Shown piece by piece: positions 9,451 through 17,204 of a stretch of 64,000 nucleotides of DNA. Positions within the stretch are counted from its first letter, which is position 1, and each line of letters starts with the position of its first letter. The position numbers and the translations under genes were made by a program. The DNA lies in assembly GCA_022822325.1 (NCBI GenBank), contig JAJEBW010000015.1, positions 62,001-126,000 on the forward strand, read 5' to 3'. This stretch comes from Gemmatimonadota bacterium (GTDB lineage: Bacteria; Gemmatimonadota; Gemmatimonadetes; Longimicrobiales; Gaopeijiaceae). The notes beneath the pieces were generated by a model, which saw nothing but the letters and a program-made list of their open reading frames with translations, had not been told where the DNA came from and did not search any database.

Positions 9451-10686
9451 TCATTCCCCATTCGGCGGCGACCGGCGGCCCCCGTTCTCCCCGTACCGCC
9501 GCTCGACGTACTCCCCCAGAATCTCCTTGAATTCCTCCACGATCGCCGGTCCCTTGAGCGTCCGCAGATGCGCGCCGTCCACATAGACCGGGGCCTTGGG
9601 CGCCTCGTGGTTGCCGGGCAGCGAGATTCCCAGATCGGCGTGGCGCGACTCTCCCGGACCGTTCACCACGCACCCCATCACCGCGACCTTGAGCTCCTCC
9701 ACCCCGGGGTAGCGGCGGCGCCACTCGGGCATGCGGGCGCGGATGTGGCCCTGGATGTCCTCGGTCATCTCCTGGAAGAAGGTGCTGGTGGTGCGGCCGC
9801 AACCCGGACAGGCGGTTACCTGCGGCTCGAAGCTGCGGATCTCCAGCGACTGCAGGATCTGCTGCGCGACGCGAACCTCCTCGGCGCGGTCGCCCCCGGG
9901 GCGCGGGGTGAGCGAGACGCGGATGGTGTCGCCGATCCCGTCGAGGAGGAGCGGCGCCAGCGCCACCGAGGTCGCCACGATTCCCTTCGATCCCATCCCG
10001 GCTTCGGTGAGGCCCAGGTGCAGCGGGTGGCGGGTCAGCGGGGCGAGCTGGCGGTAGACGAGGATCAGGTCGCGCACCCCCGAGACCTTCGCGCTCAGGA
10101 CGATGCGGTCGCCGCCCAGTCCGGTTTCTTCGGCCAGCTCCGCCGAACGGGTGGCGCTCTCGACGATGCAGTCGCGCAGAACCTGGCCGGCTTCCTTCGG
10201 GCGGGGACGGCAGGCGTTGGCATTCATCATCCGCGTGAGGAGGCGCTGGTCGAGCGAGCCCCAGTTCACCCCGATCCGCACCGCCTTGCCATTTGCCATC
10301 GCGATGCGCACGATCGCCTGGAAGTTTTCGTCGCGGCGGCTGGTTCCCACATTGCCGGGGTTGATCCGGTACTTGTCGAGCAACGCGGCCGCGCGGGGGT
10401 AGTCGCGCAGCAGGATGTGGCCGTTGTAGTGGAAGTCGCCGACGATGGGAACGGCGCAGCCCAGGTCGGCCAGGCGCTCGAAGAGCTCGGGGACGGCGGC
10501 CGCGGCGTGGCGGGTGTTGACGGTGACGCGCACGATCTCGCTGCCGGCGTCGGCGAGGGAGCTGACCTGCGCGGCGGTGGCGGCGGCGTCGGCGGTATCG
10601 GTGTTCGTCATCGACTGCACGACGACCGGGTTGCCTCCGCCAACCGTCACGCCGCCGATCTCGACCTGATGGGTCCCTCTGGCCAC
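9451..10686 (-). CDS. ispG: 4-hydroxy-3-methylbut-2-en-1-yl diphosphate synthase (IspG/GcpE)
   Basis: Converts 2-C-methyl-D-erythritol 2,4-cyclodiphosphate to HMBPP in the MEP isoprenoid pathway, using a [4Fe-4S] cluster and reduced ferredoxin or flavodoxin. The N-terminal barrel is clear ([42 protein letters not shown]). The C-terminal cluster cysteines are in [10 protein letters not shown] and [10 protein letters not shown]. About 411 residues from the GTG at 10686, which has GGAGG ten bases upstream. An in-frame ATG exists at 10830, but a perfect TATAAT on the same strand at 10801-10796 would put the transcript start below about 10790, so the upstream ATG is unlikely. GTG at 10728 is a second option. 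It is divergent from the S9 peptidase gene. Confidence 0.95.
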   Translation of the reverse strand: MARGTHQVEIGGVTVGGGNPVVVQSMTNTDTADAAATAAQVSSLADAGSEIVRVTVNTRHAAAAVPELFERLADLGCAVPIVGDFHYNGHILLRDYPRAAALLDKYRINPGNVGTSRRDENFQAIVRIAMANGKAVRIGVNWGSLDQRLLTRMMNANACRPRPKEAGQVLRDCIVESATRSAELAEETGLGGDRIVLSAKVSGVRDLILVYRQLAPLTRHPLHLGLTEAGMGSKGIVATSVALAPLLLDGIGDTIRVSLTPRPGGDRAEEVRVAQQILQSLEIRSFEPQVTACPGCGRTTSTFFQEMTEDIQGHIRARMPEWRRRYPGVEELKVAVMGCVVNGPGESRHADLGISLPGNHEAPKAPVYVDGAHLRTLKGPAIVEEFKEILGEYVERRYGENGGRRSPPNGE

Positions 10687-10795
10687 TTTGGCTTTTCCTC
10701 CGCATCTTCGTAAGCCGGTCGGATTCACCGCTCCGACCCCGACCCGCGCCCGGCTCGGTTTCCACAACGCCGGCTCAGGTTCCGCAACTTCGACA

Positions 10796-10803
10796 ATTAT
10801 AGT
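10796..10803. promoter_or_regulatory. Shared -10 core between divergent ispG and S9 peptidase
   Basis: The bases ATTATAGT read TATAAT on the minus strand (10801-10796) and TATAGT on the plus strand (10798-10803). The element is in the AT-richest spot of the ispG/peptidase intergenic region, about 110 bp before the chosen ispG start and 75 bp before the peptidase start. I see no convincing -35 hexamer on either side, so this is a partial promoter prediction. Confidence 0.4.
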
Positions 10804-10877
10804 ACACAGTCCGCCACCGCACCCGCACATCGCTCAGGGCAAAGTCCGTCAGACACCCGAAAAAAACAAGGCGCCCC

Positions 10878-13691
10878 ATGAAGAAGATCCTCGCCGCCGC
10901 GGCTCTCGCCGCCCTCGCCTCTCCATCCCCCGCCCTCTTCGCCCAGGAGAAGCCGACCCTCGCGCCCGACGACTACGACCGGTGGGAACGGCTTGGCGCG
11001 GGCGTGCTTTCGCCGGACGGACGCTGGCTGGCCGCCTCGATCTCGCGCGTCGACGACGAGAATGAGCTGCGCATCCACGCCACCGATTCGGATTCGACGG
11101 TCGTCGTCGCCTACGGTTCGCGTCCCGTCTTCAGCGCCGACGGAGGCTGGCTGGCCTATGCGATCGGGGTCTCGCCCGACGAGCGCGAACGGGCGCAGGA
11201 ATCGCGCAGTCCGGTGAGGAACGACCTGGGACTGCTGAACCTGGCCACCGGCGAGCAGGAGACCATCGAGGAGGTCGAGTCCTTTTCCCTTTCGGACGAC
11301 GGCCGCTTCCTGGCGATTCGCCGCTACAGGCCCGAGGACAAGGAGAGCCGCGGGGTCGATGTGGTGGTGCGCGAACTGGCGACCGGATCGTCGCTGAGCT
11401 TCGGGAATGTGGCCTCTCTGGCCTGGCAGGACGAGGGAACGCTCCTGGCGATGACGATCGACGCCGACGACCGGGTGGGCAATGGGGTGCGGCTCTACGA
11501 TCCCGCGACCGGCCGGCTGAGCTCGCTCGACACCGAGGCCGCAAGATACCGGGGGCTGCGCTGGCGCGAGGAATCGGCCGATCTGGCGGTGCTCAGAACC
11601 TTCTCCGACGATGAACACGAGGACACCGCGCATGTGGCGCTGGCCTGGGCGGGACTCGACCGCGACAATCCGCGCGCCTTCGTCCTGGACCCGCGGGACG
11701 CGACGGTGCTGCCCGCGGGAACGCGGATCGTCGAGCACCGGACGCCGTCGTGGTCGGAGGACGGCAGCGTGGTCTTCCTCGGGATCCAGGACCGCATTCC
11801 GGTCGAAGCCATGGCGGACGAGGAGGAAGCGGACGACGAGGCGGGCGAGGGCGAGGAGGAGGAAGAGGAAGGGGAAGGCGCGGGCAGGCGCGGCCGGGGC
11901 GACGACGACGAGGCGCCCGGGGTCGAGATCTGGCATTCCCTGGACGTCGATCCGGTGCCGCAGCAACGGGTGCGGGAGCAGCAGTTGCGCCGGGTTCACC
12001 ACATCGGCGCATGGAACCTTGACCGGGGCGACTTTCTCCAGCTCGGGGGCGACCACGCCGACCGCGCCACGATCGCGGAGGGCGGCGCCCACATCATCGC
12101 GCGCGACGAGACCCCCTACGATGTGGAGGCGATGTTCCGCCAGCAGTTCTACGACATCTACGCCGTGGACGCCGCCACCGCGCAGCGCACCCTGGTCCGC
12201 GAACGGGTCGCCCAGGACTACGGCGGCAGCCCCGGCGGGCGCTACATCCTCTGGTTCGAGGGCGAGGACTACTGGAGCCACGATCTGGCCAGCGGCGAGA
12301 CGCGCAACGTCACCGGCGAGCTGGGCGGCCTCTTCGTCAATCTCGATGTGACGCCGACCCGCGAGCAGATGCCCTCCTTCGGGGTGGCCGGCTGGCTGGA
12401 GGACGACGAGGCGGTGCTGATCAACGACCAGTGGGACGTCTGGGAGGTGAACCCCGACGGCTCCGGCGGGCGGAGGCTGACGCGGGGCGCGGAGGAGGAG
12501 GTGCGGCACCGGCTGGTGCAGGTGGACCGCGACGCCGACGCGTTCGACGCGGACGCGCCCCTCTACTACTCGATCTATGGCGAATGGACCAAGGAGGCCG
12601 GATTCGCGCGCGCCGTCGCCGGGCGGGAGCTGGAAACGCTGATCCGGGACGACGCGGCCTACGGTTCCTTCTTCGCGGGGCTGACGAAGGCCGAGGACGC
12701 CGACCGCTACCTCTTCCGCCGCGAGCGCTTCGACGACTCCCCCGACTTCTTCGTGGCCGGCCCCGACCTGTCCGGCGCCCGCCAGGTCACTCGCACCAAT
12801 CCCTTCCAGGAGGAATACGCCTGGGGCCGCACGCAGTTGATCGACTACGAGAACGAGTGGGGACGGCCGCTCCAGGGCGCCCTGATCTACCCGGCCGACT
12901 ACCAGCCCGGCGAGCTCTACCCGATGATCGTCTACCACTACGAGATGCTCTCGCAGGGTCTCCACCGCTATGTCGTTCCCGACGCGACGAGCTACTACAA
13001 CGTCCAGGCATGGAGCCAGGAGGGATACTTCGTCTTTCAGCCCGACATCGTCTACCGCGACCGGCGTCCGGGACAGTCGAATGTGGAGACGCTGCGGCCG
13101 GCGGTGGCGGCGGCGCTCGAGACCGGCGTGATCGACCCCGAACGGGTGGGGCTGATCGGCCATTCATGGGGCGGTTACCAGACCACCTTCTTCGTCACCC
13201 AGGACGACCTCTTCGCCGGCGCGGTGGCGGGCGCGCCCCTCACCAATCTGATGAGCATGTACCTCTCCTTCTACTGGAATTCGGGGGGCACCGACGCGCG
13301 CATCTTCGAGATCAGCCAGGGCCGCATGCAGGTCCCCTGGTGGGAGGACTACGACTCGTACCACGCCAACTCGCCGCTGCACCACATCCAGGAGATGAAC
13401 ACCCCGCTGCTTATGATGTTCGGCGACAACGACGGGGCGGTCGAGTTCAACCAGGGCGTCGAGTTCTACAACGCCGCGCGCCGTCTGGGCAAGGAGATGG
13501 TCCTGCTCGTCTACGAGGGCGAGAACCACGGACTGCGCAACGAGGCCAACCAGCGCGACTACCGCGACCGCATCATGCAGTGGTTCGCCCACTACCTGAA
13601 GGGGGAAGAGGCGCCCGAATGGATCACGAAGGGGCTGCCGTACCTGGAGCAGAAGGATGGATTGAGGAGGGGAAGACGCGCGGTTCCGTAA
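10878..13691 (+). CDS. Secreted S9-family (prolyl oligopeptidase/dipeptidyl peptidase-like) serine peptidase
   Basis: 937 residues with a Sec signal peptide (MKKILAAAALAALASPSPA, cleavage near FAQ|EK). The N-terminal two thirds are WD/beta-propeller-like (DGRWLAASIS, DGGWLAYAIG, DGRFLAIRRY). The C-terminal alpha/beta hydrolase carries the triad: Ser763 in GHSWGGY, Asp853 in GDNDGAVEF and His884 in ENHGLRNE. It probably cleaves short peptides in the periplasm or outside the cell. An unusual acidic insert, almost all Glu/Asp/Gly followed by Arg, occupies residues about 313-346 inside the propeller. It is a single-gene unit divergent from ispG, followed 25 bp after its stop by a GC-rich hairpin repeat. 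Confidence 0.93.
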   Translation: MKKILAAAALAALASPSPALFAQEKPTLAPDDYDRWERLGAGVLSPDGRWLAASISRVDDENELRIHATDSDSTVVVAYGSRPVFSADGGWLAYAIGVSPDERERAQESRSPVRNDLGLLNLATGEQETIEEVESFSLSDDGRFLAIRRYRPEDKESRGVDVVVRELATGSSLSFGNVASLAWQDEGTLLAMTIDADDRVGNGVRLYDPATGRLSSLDTEAARYRGLRWREESADLAVLRTFSDDEHEDTAHVALAWAGLDRDNPRAFVLDPRDATVLPAGTRIVEHRTPSWSEDGSVVFLGIQDRIPVEAMADEEEADDEAGEGEEEEEEGEGAGRRGRGDDDEAPGVEIWHSLDVDPVPQQRVREQQLRRVHHIGAWNLDRGDFLQLGGDHADRATIAEGGAHIIARDETPYDVEAMFRQQFYDIYAVDAATAQRTLVRERVAQDYGGSPGGRYILWFEGEDYWSHDLASGETRNVTGELGGLFVNLDVTPTREQMPSFGVAGWLEDDEAVLINDQWDVWEVNPDGSGGRRLTRGAEEEVRHRLVQVDRDADAFDADAPLYYSIYGEWTKEAGFARAVAGRELETLIRDDAAYGSFFAGLTKAEDADRYLFRRERFDDSPDFFVAGPDLSGARQVTRTNPFQEEYAWGRTQLIDYENEWGRPLQGALIYPADYQPGELYPMIVYHYEMLSQGLHRYVVPDATSYYNVQAWSQEGYFVFQPDIVYRDRRPGQSNVETLRPAVAAALETGVIDPERVGLIGHSWGGYQTTFFVTQDDLFAGAVAGAPLTNLMSMYLSFYWNSGGTDARIFEISQGRMQVPWWEDYDSYHANSPLHHIQEMNTPLLMMFGDNDGAVEFNQGVEFYNAARRLGKEMVLLVYEGENHGLRNEANQRDYRDRIMQWFAHYLKGEEAPEWITKGLPYLEQKDGLRRGRRAVP

Positions 13692-13715
13692 GGGGTATGG
13701 GGCGAGGCGGTCGCG

Positions 13716-13777
13716 CCCGGCCCCTGCGCGGGCCGGCCCGGATGGCGGCGGCGCGGAGGCGGCGCGCGCGCAACCCC
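13716..13777 (+). repeat. 62-bp intergenic hairpin repeat, copy 1
   Basis: Begins with a perfect hairpin: CCGGCCC at 13717-13723, loop CTGCGC, GGGCCGG at 13730-13736. About 25 variable bases follow, then GCGCGCGCAACCCC. The same arrangement recurs at 55483-55545 and, reversed, at 33938-33999. Here it lies 25 bp downstream of the S9 peptidase stop in the same orientation, so it may terminate that transcript. Confidence 0.6.
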
Positions 13778-13846
13778 TCCCGCGTTTCCCGGGCCTGGGG
13801 AAGATCCGGCCGATTTTGGGAAGGGGAGGCCTGCGAGAAGCGGGGG

Positions 13847-14434
13847 CTACCCGGCGATCTCGTAGTCGATATCCACGCTGCATGCGTCGCTGGTCGGAGT
13901 GGCGGCCATCCGCCCTCTCCTGTAGCTCCGGACTTCCAAGCCGCTGGTCATGTCCCGCGAGGGAATGGGGCCCAACTCGACGCCGCCGACGGTCACCCGC
14001 GTCGCGACGTCGACGAGGTCGATGTTGGCGCGCAACCAGTATTCGATTTCATAGTCGGTGCCCTCGTCGGCGGGCGTCAGGACGCACTTCGTGACTCCGC
14101 CGTTCCAGGCGTTCCTGGCCACAACCCGGTAATCGACGGCGCCGGTCGCCCCGTTGGCCCCCCTGGCCACCACCGTGACCCGGGCTTGGCCCTCGCTTTG
14201 GCCGGTCACGACGAGCTTGCCGCCGGAGATGTCGGCGGTGACGACCTCGCGATCGGAGCTCTTCGCCGTGTAGGTCAGAGCTTCGCGGGAGGACGCATCG
14301 AAGCAGATCCCGTACTCCATCGGGTGCTCGCGGATGGCGTAGATCGGGAGCGGCTCGTCGCAGGCCAGCGGAGCCACAGGGCTGTCGCAGGCAATGGCGA
14401 AGAGCGAAAGGGGGAGGATTCGGCGATACCGCAT
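13847..14434 (-). CDS. Ig-like (Big_2-type) domain lipoprotein, function unknown
   Basis: 195 residues. The ATG at 14434 has an ideal AAGGAG seven bases upstream. The N-terminus MRYRRILPLSLFAIACDSPV is a lipoprotein signal with Cys16 as the probable lipidated residue. Residues about 45-100 (YTAKSSDREVVTADISG, KLVVTGQSEGQARVTVVARG) have the strand pattern of bacterial Ig-like domains found in surface proteins. The remainder has no recognised motif; five further cysteines could form disulfides. It lies downstream of the amidase gene on the same strand with a 110-bp gap, so co-transcription is possible. No function can be assigned. Confidence 0.75.
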   Translation of the reverse strand: MRYRRILPLSLFAIACDSPVAPLACDEPLPIYAIREHPMEYGICFDASSREALTYTAKSSDREVVTADISGGKLVVTGQSEGQARVTVVARGANGATGAVDYRVVARNAWNGGVTKCVLTPADEGTDYEIEYWLRANIDLVDVATRVTVGGVELGPIPSRDMTSGLEVRSYRRGRMAATPTSDACSVDIDYEIAG

Positions 14435-14544
14435 GGTTGAGCTCCTTGGTCGCAAAAGGGGACTCCGGCGGAAGGATACCCGGCGGGGCCCGGCAAGTTC
14501 CATTCGCGCGTGCAAATGCAATGCCGGATCCGTGGGCTCCGAGG

Positions 14545-15423
14545 TCATCTTGCGACGGCGGCGGAGACCCGAATCGACGCCGCCCGTTCCCACGCCTCGG
14601 CGTAGACTCCGGCGCGGACGTCGAGGTAGCCGGGGTAGTCGCGCCGGGCGGCCTCGAGCGCCGAACGCTCCAGCCGGACCGCGGCCACCGGTTCGGTGGT
14701 TTCGAGAAGGACTTCGCCGCTCGGAGCGATCGCCACGGAGGGACCGCCGATCACGCCGCCGGAGCGCCTGCCCGGCCGGTTGACCGAGATCACGAAGGAG
14801 CAACTCGCGACGGCCGCCGCGCGCAGGACCAGACGCCAGCGCCACCAGCTCTCGGCCGGGGTGGCCCGCGGCACCAGAATCGCCTCGGCGCCGAGGGCGG
14901 CCAGGGCGCAGAGGGCCTGGGGACGATTCGCATCCGAGCAGATCTGGACGCCGACGGCCCAACCGCCCAGCCGGACCGGATCCGCGATGCGGTCGCCGGG
15001 CCGGTAGTGCGCCGCCTCGTGAAAGCCGGGTTCGTCGGGGAGATGAATCTTGCGGTAGCGGAGGACCGGGGCGCCATTCGCGGCGAAGAGGAGGGCGGTG
15101 TTGTGGCGGTGGCCGCTGGCGGGATCGCGGACGATGGCGCCGCCCAGCGTGGGGAGCCGGGCGCTGCGGGCGGCATCGGCCTGGGCGCGGTGACGAGGCC
15201 CGCCCGGAGCTTCGGCGTCGGCGCGGGAGGGGTCCGGCGCGCAGGGAATCCAGCGATCGAGCGGCAGCTCGGGAAGAACGGCGAGATCGGCGCCGGCGTC
15301 GCGGGCCGCGTGGAGGCGGTCCCGGAGGCGCGCGCCGCCGCCCGTGCCGGGGAAGACCTCGGTGAGGAGCGCGACGCGCAGGTCGGGGGAAGGCGGGTGG
15401 GGTGGGGGTTGGGAGCGAGGCAA
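14545..15423 (-). CDS. Carbon-nitrogen hydrolase (nitrilase superfamily)
   Basis: 292 residues from a TTG at 15423. The superfamily catalytic triad is visible: Glu52 in VLPELPLD, Lys125 in RYRKIHLPDEPGF and Cys162 in VGVQICSDANRP. The lysine context and the length fit the N-carbamoylputrescine amidase/beta-ureidopropionase-like branches, so it probably hydrolyses a small amide or carbamoyl compound; the substrate is not determinable. Cytosolic, without a signal peptide. The next gene downstream on the same strand is the Ig-like lipoprotein. A 10-bp palindrome CCTGTACAGG at 15434-15443 lies just upstream of the start and could be a regulator site or chance. Confidence 0.88.
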   Translation of the reverse strand: MPRSQPPPHPPSPDLRVALLTEVFPGTGGGARLRDRLHAARDAGADLAVLPELPLDRWIPCAPDPSRADAEAPGGPRHRAQADAARSARLPTLGGAIVRDPASGHRHNTALLFAANGAPVLRYRKIHLPDEPGFHEAAHYRPGDRIADPVRLGGWAVGVQICSDANRPQALCALAALGAEAILVPRATPAESWWRWRLVLRAAAVASCSFVISVNRPGRRSGGVIGGPSVAIAPSGEVLLETTEPVAAVRLERSALEAARRDYPGYLDVRAGVYAEAWERAASIRVSAAVAR

Positions 15424-15634
15424 GTCGGCCGGTCCTGTACAGGTGGGGGTGGCGAGAGAACGGATGGCGAGTCGAAGCGCCGACGGGGGGGTACTCTATC
15501 ATCGAGGGGCTGGGACGGTCCAGGATTCCGTCCGCGCGTCCGGTCCCCAGGCGGCTAATTTACGGATCGAGGATCCGGCCCGTACTCTTGATCGGTGACG
15601 AGCACCCGGTTTTCCCCCGACATGGCGGAACCGC

Positions 15635-15790
15635 ATGAAGATATGCAAGGCCACGCGCCCGATTGCCATCGCCCTGCCGGTGCTCGCCGGATGCGGCGAC
15701 GACGGGACGATGCCCACCTTCCCCGCGGCTCGGACCCTCGAGAGCGATCCGGAGCCGGCGGCGCTCCGCAGCCCTCTTGAAGCGCGCTGA
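15635..15790 (+). CDS. Small putative lipoprotein (51 aa)
   Basis: A short frame from ATG 15635 encodes a classic lipoprotein signal: MKICKATRPIAIALPVLAGC, with lipobox LAGC and Cys20, followed by an acidic tail (GDDGTMPTFPAARTLESDPE) to the TGA at 15790. The ribosome-binding site is weak (GCGGA). It lies 82 bp before the MscS start on the same strand. The intact signal and lipobox favour a real gene, but its size and the missing homology test keep confidence moderate; it could be the relic of a longer lipoprotein. Confidence 0.45.
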   Translation: MKICKATRPIAIALPVLAGCGDDGTMPTFPAARTLESDPEPAALRSPLEAR

Positions 15791-15872
15791 TGCCGTGGCG
15801 CTCATCGAGGTGGGTGATCGCACGGATTCCCCCGAGCGGCGGCAGCGCGACATTCGGGGAGGTCGCGGGCAC

Positions 15873-17204
15873 TTGCGACGATGTGCCGGGCGAGCCGCGG
15901 CGGGCCTGCGAATCGTGGCCGGATTCGCCGTCGTGGCCGCCATTGCGTGCGGGGAGCCGCAAGAGCGGACGGGCGGGGTCGGCGGCGCCTCTCCGGACCG
16001 GACGGATTCGGCGGCTGCGCTTGCGGAGATCGAGGCCGGGCCGGGGACGCCGTCCTCCTCCCCTCCTCAACCCGCTGCAACTGCCGACCCACGCGATTCG
16101 GCCGGGACGCCGCCGAGCGGAGAGGGATCCTTCGCTTCGCAGGATGCGGGCCCGGCGCTGACGGATGCCGGACTTGCCTCGCAGAACCCGGCCGGAACCC
16201 TTGCGGGTTCCCCGGATGCGTCCCCTGCCCCGCAGGACCCCGCCCAAACCGCCGCCGATTCGCTGACCGCGGCCCTTGCGGAGATCGCGGAGGCGCAACG
16301 TCTGATCCTCGCGCGGCTGGATTCGATTGAGGCGCGCGCGCCGACGCCGACCCAATCCGACAGCGCGGCCACCGGGGTCGCGACGCTGGAAGAGACCACC
16401 GACGACGTGCGCAACCTCGGGGTCAAGATCTTCTGGTCGCTGGTGATTCTCTTCCTTTTCCACTTCCTGACCCGCGCGGTGATCTGGGTGCTGGAGACGC
16501 TGGCGGAGCGGAGCGTGGCGCGAAGGCTGACCTTCAAGTGGCTGATTCCGATCACGCGGATGGCGCTCTGGGCCCTTGCCATCTACCTCATCATTCTGAA
16601 TGTGTTTCGGATCGATGCGCAGGGAATCCTGGCGGCGAGCGCGGCGCTTGGGTTGGCGGTCGGGGTTGCGGCGCAGGACGCGCTCAAGAATGTGCTGGGC
16701 GGCCTCACCGTCGTCTTCGACCAGCCCTTCCAGGTGGGCGACAAGATCTCGGTGGGCGGCACCTACGGCGAGGTGGTCTCGATCGGACTGCGATCGACGC
16801 GCATCGTGACAGCGGACGACAATCTGGTCTCGATCCCCAACGCGCAGGTGGTGGGGGAGCAGGTGGCGAATGCGAATGCGGGCCAGCTCAACTGCCAGGT
16901 CGTTACCCGCCTTCATCTTCCGGGACAGGTGGAGGAGCGCCTGGCGAAGCGGATTGCCCTGGAGGCGGCGCTGACCTCGCCCTATGTCTACCTCGAGAAA
17001 CCCGTCGGCGTGCTGGTTGCAGACGACTTTCGCACCACCTTCCTGACCAGGATCACGGTGCGCGCCTACGTGCTGGATCCACGCTTCGAGTTCCTCTTTC
17101 AGAGCGATGTGACGGAGCGCGCGCGCGAGGGTTTTCGCGCGGCCGGCCTGACGGCGGGTCCGGAGTGGCGGCCCTGGGGCCCTGAATCGGAGGACGAGGG
17201 GTGA
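15873..17204 (+). CDS. MscS-family mechanosensitive channel with a lipoprotein-like N-terminus
   Basis: About 443 residues from the TTG at 15873, which has GGGGAGG ten bases upstream. This start gives a signal-like N-terminus (AGLRIVAGFAVVAAIACGEP, lipobox AIAC). An in-frame ATG at 15663 would add 70 low-complexity residues and bury this signal. A long Ala/Ser/Pro/Asp linker and a short helix (ALAEIAEAQRLILARLDSIE) precede the helices (IFWSLVILFLFHFLTRAVIW, LIPITRMALWALAIYLIILN). The pore helix and beta domain follow (ILAASAALGLAVGVAAQDAL, QPFQVGDKISVGGTYGEVVS), as in MscS. It should open under membrane tension. The stop overlaps the GTG of the downstream 1061-residue protein (GTGA), so the two are probably translated together. 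Confidence 0.88.
   Translation: MRRCAGRAAAGLRIVAGFAVVAAIACGEPQERTGGVGGASPDRTDSAAALAEIEAGPGTPSSSPPQPAATADPRDSAGTPPSGEGSFASQDAGPALTDAGLASQNPAGTLAGSPDASPAPQDPAQTAADSLTAALAEIAEAQRLILARLDSIEARAPTPTQSDSAATGVATLEETTDDVRNLGVKIFWSLVILFLFHFLTRAVIWVLETLAERSVARRLTFKWLIPITRMALWALAIYLIILNVFRIDAQGILAASAALGLAVGVAAQDALKNVLGGLTVVFDQPFQVGDKISVGGTYGEVVSIGLRSTRIVTADDNLVSIPNAQVVGEQVANANAGQLNCQVVTRLHLPGQVEERLAKRIALEAALTSPYVYLEKPVGVLVADDFRTTFLTRITVRAYVLDPRFEFLFQSDVTERAREGFRAAGLTAGPEWRPWGPESEDEG

Noticed and set aside
15434-15443. 10-bp palindrome CCTGTACAGG upstream of the nitrilase gene
   Set aside because: Too short and single-copy to be called an operator; there is no regulator gene nearby.
13847-15502. 551-codon frame joining the nitrilase region to the Ig-like lipoprotein
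   Set aside because: The first half is out-of-frame translation of the nitrilase gene; the lipoprotein has its own ATG, Shine-Dalgarno and signal at 14434.
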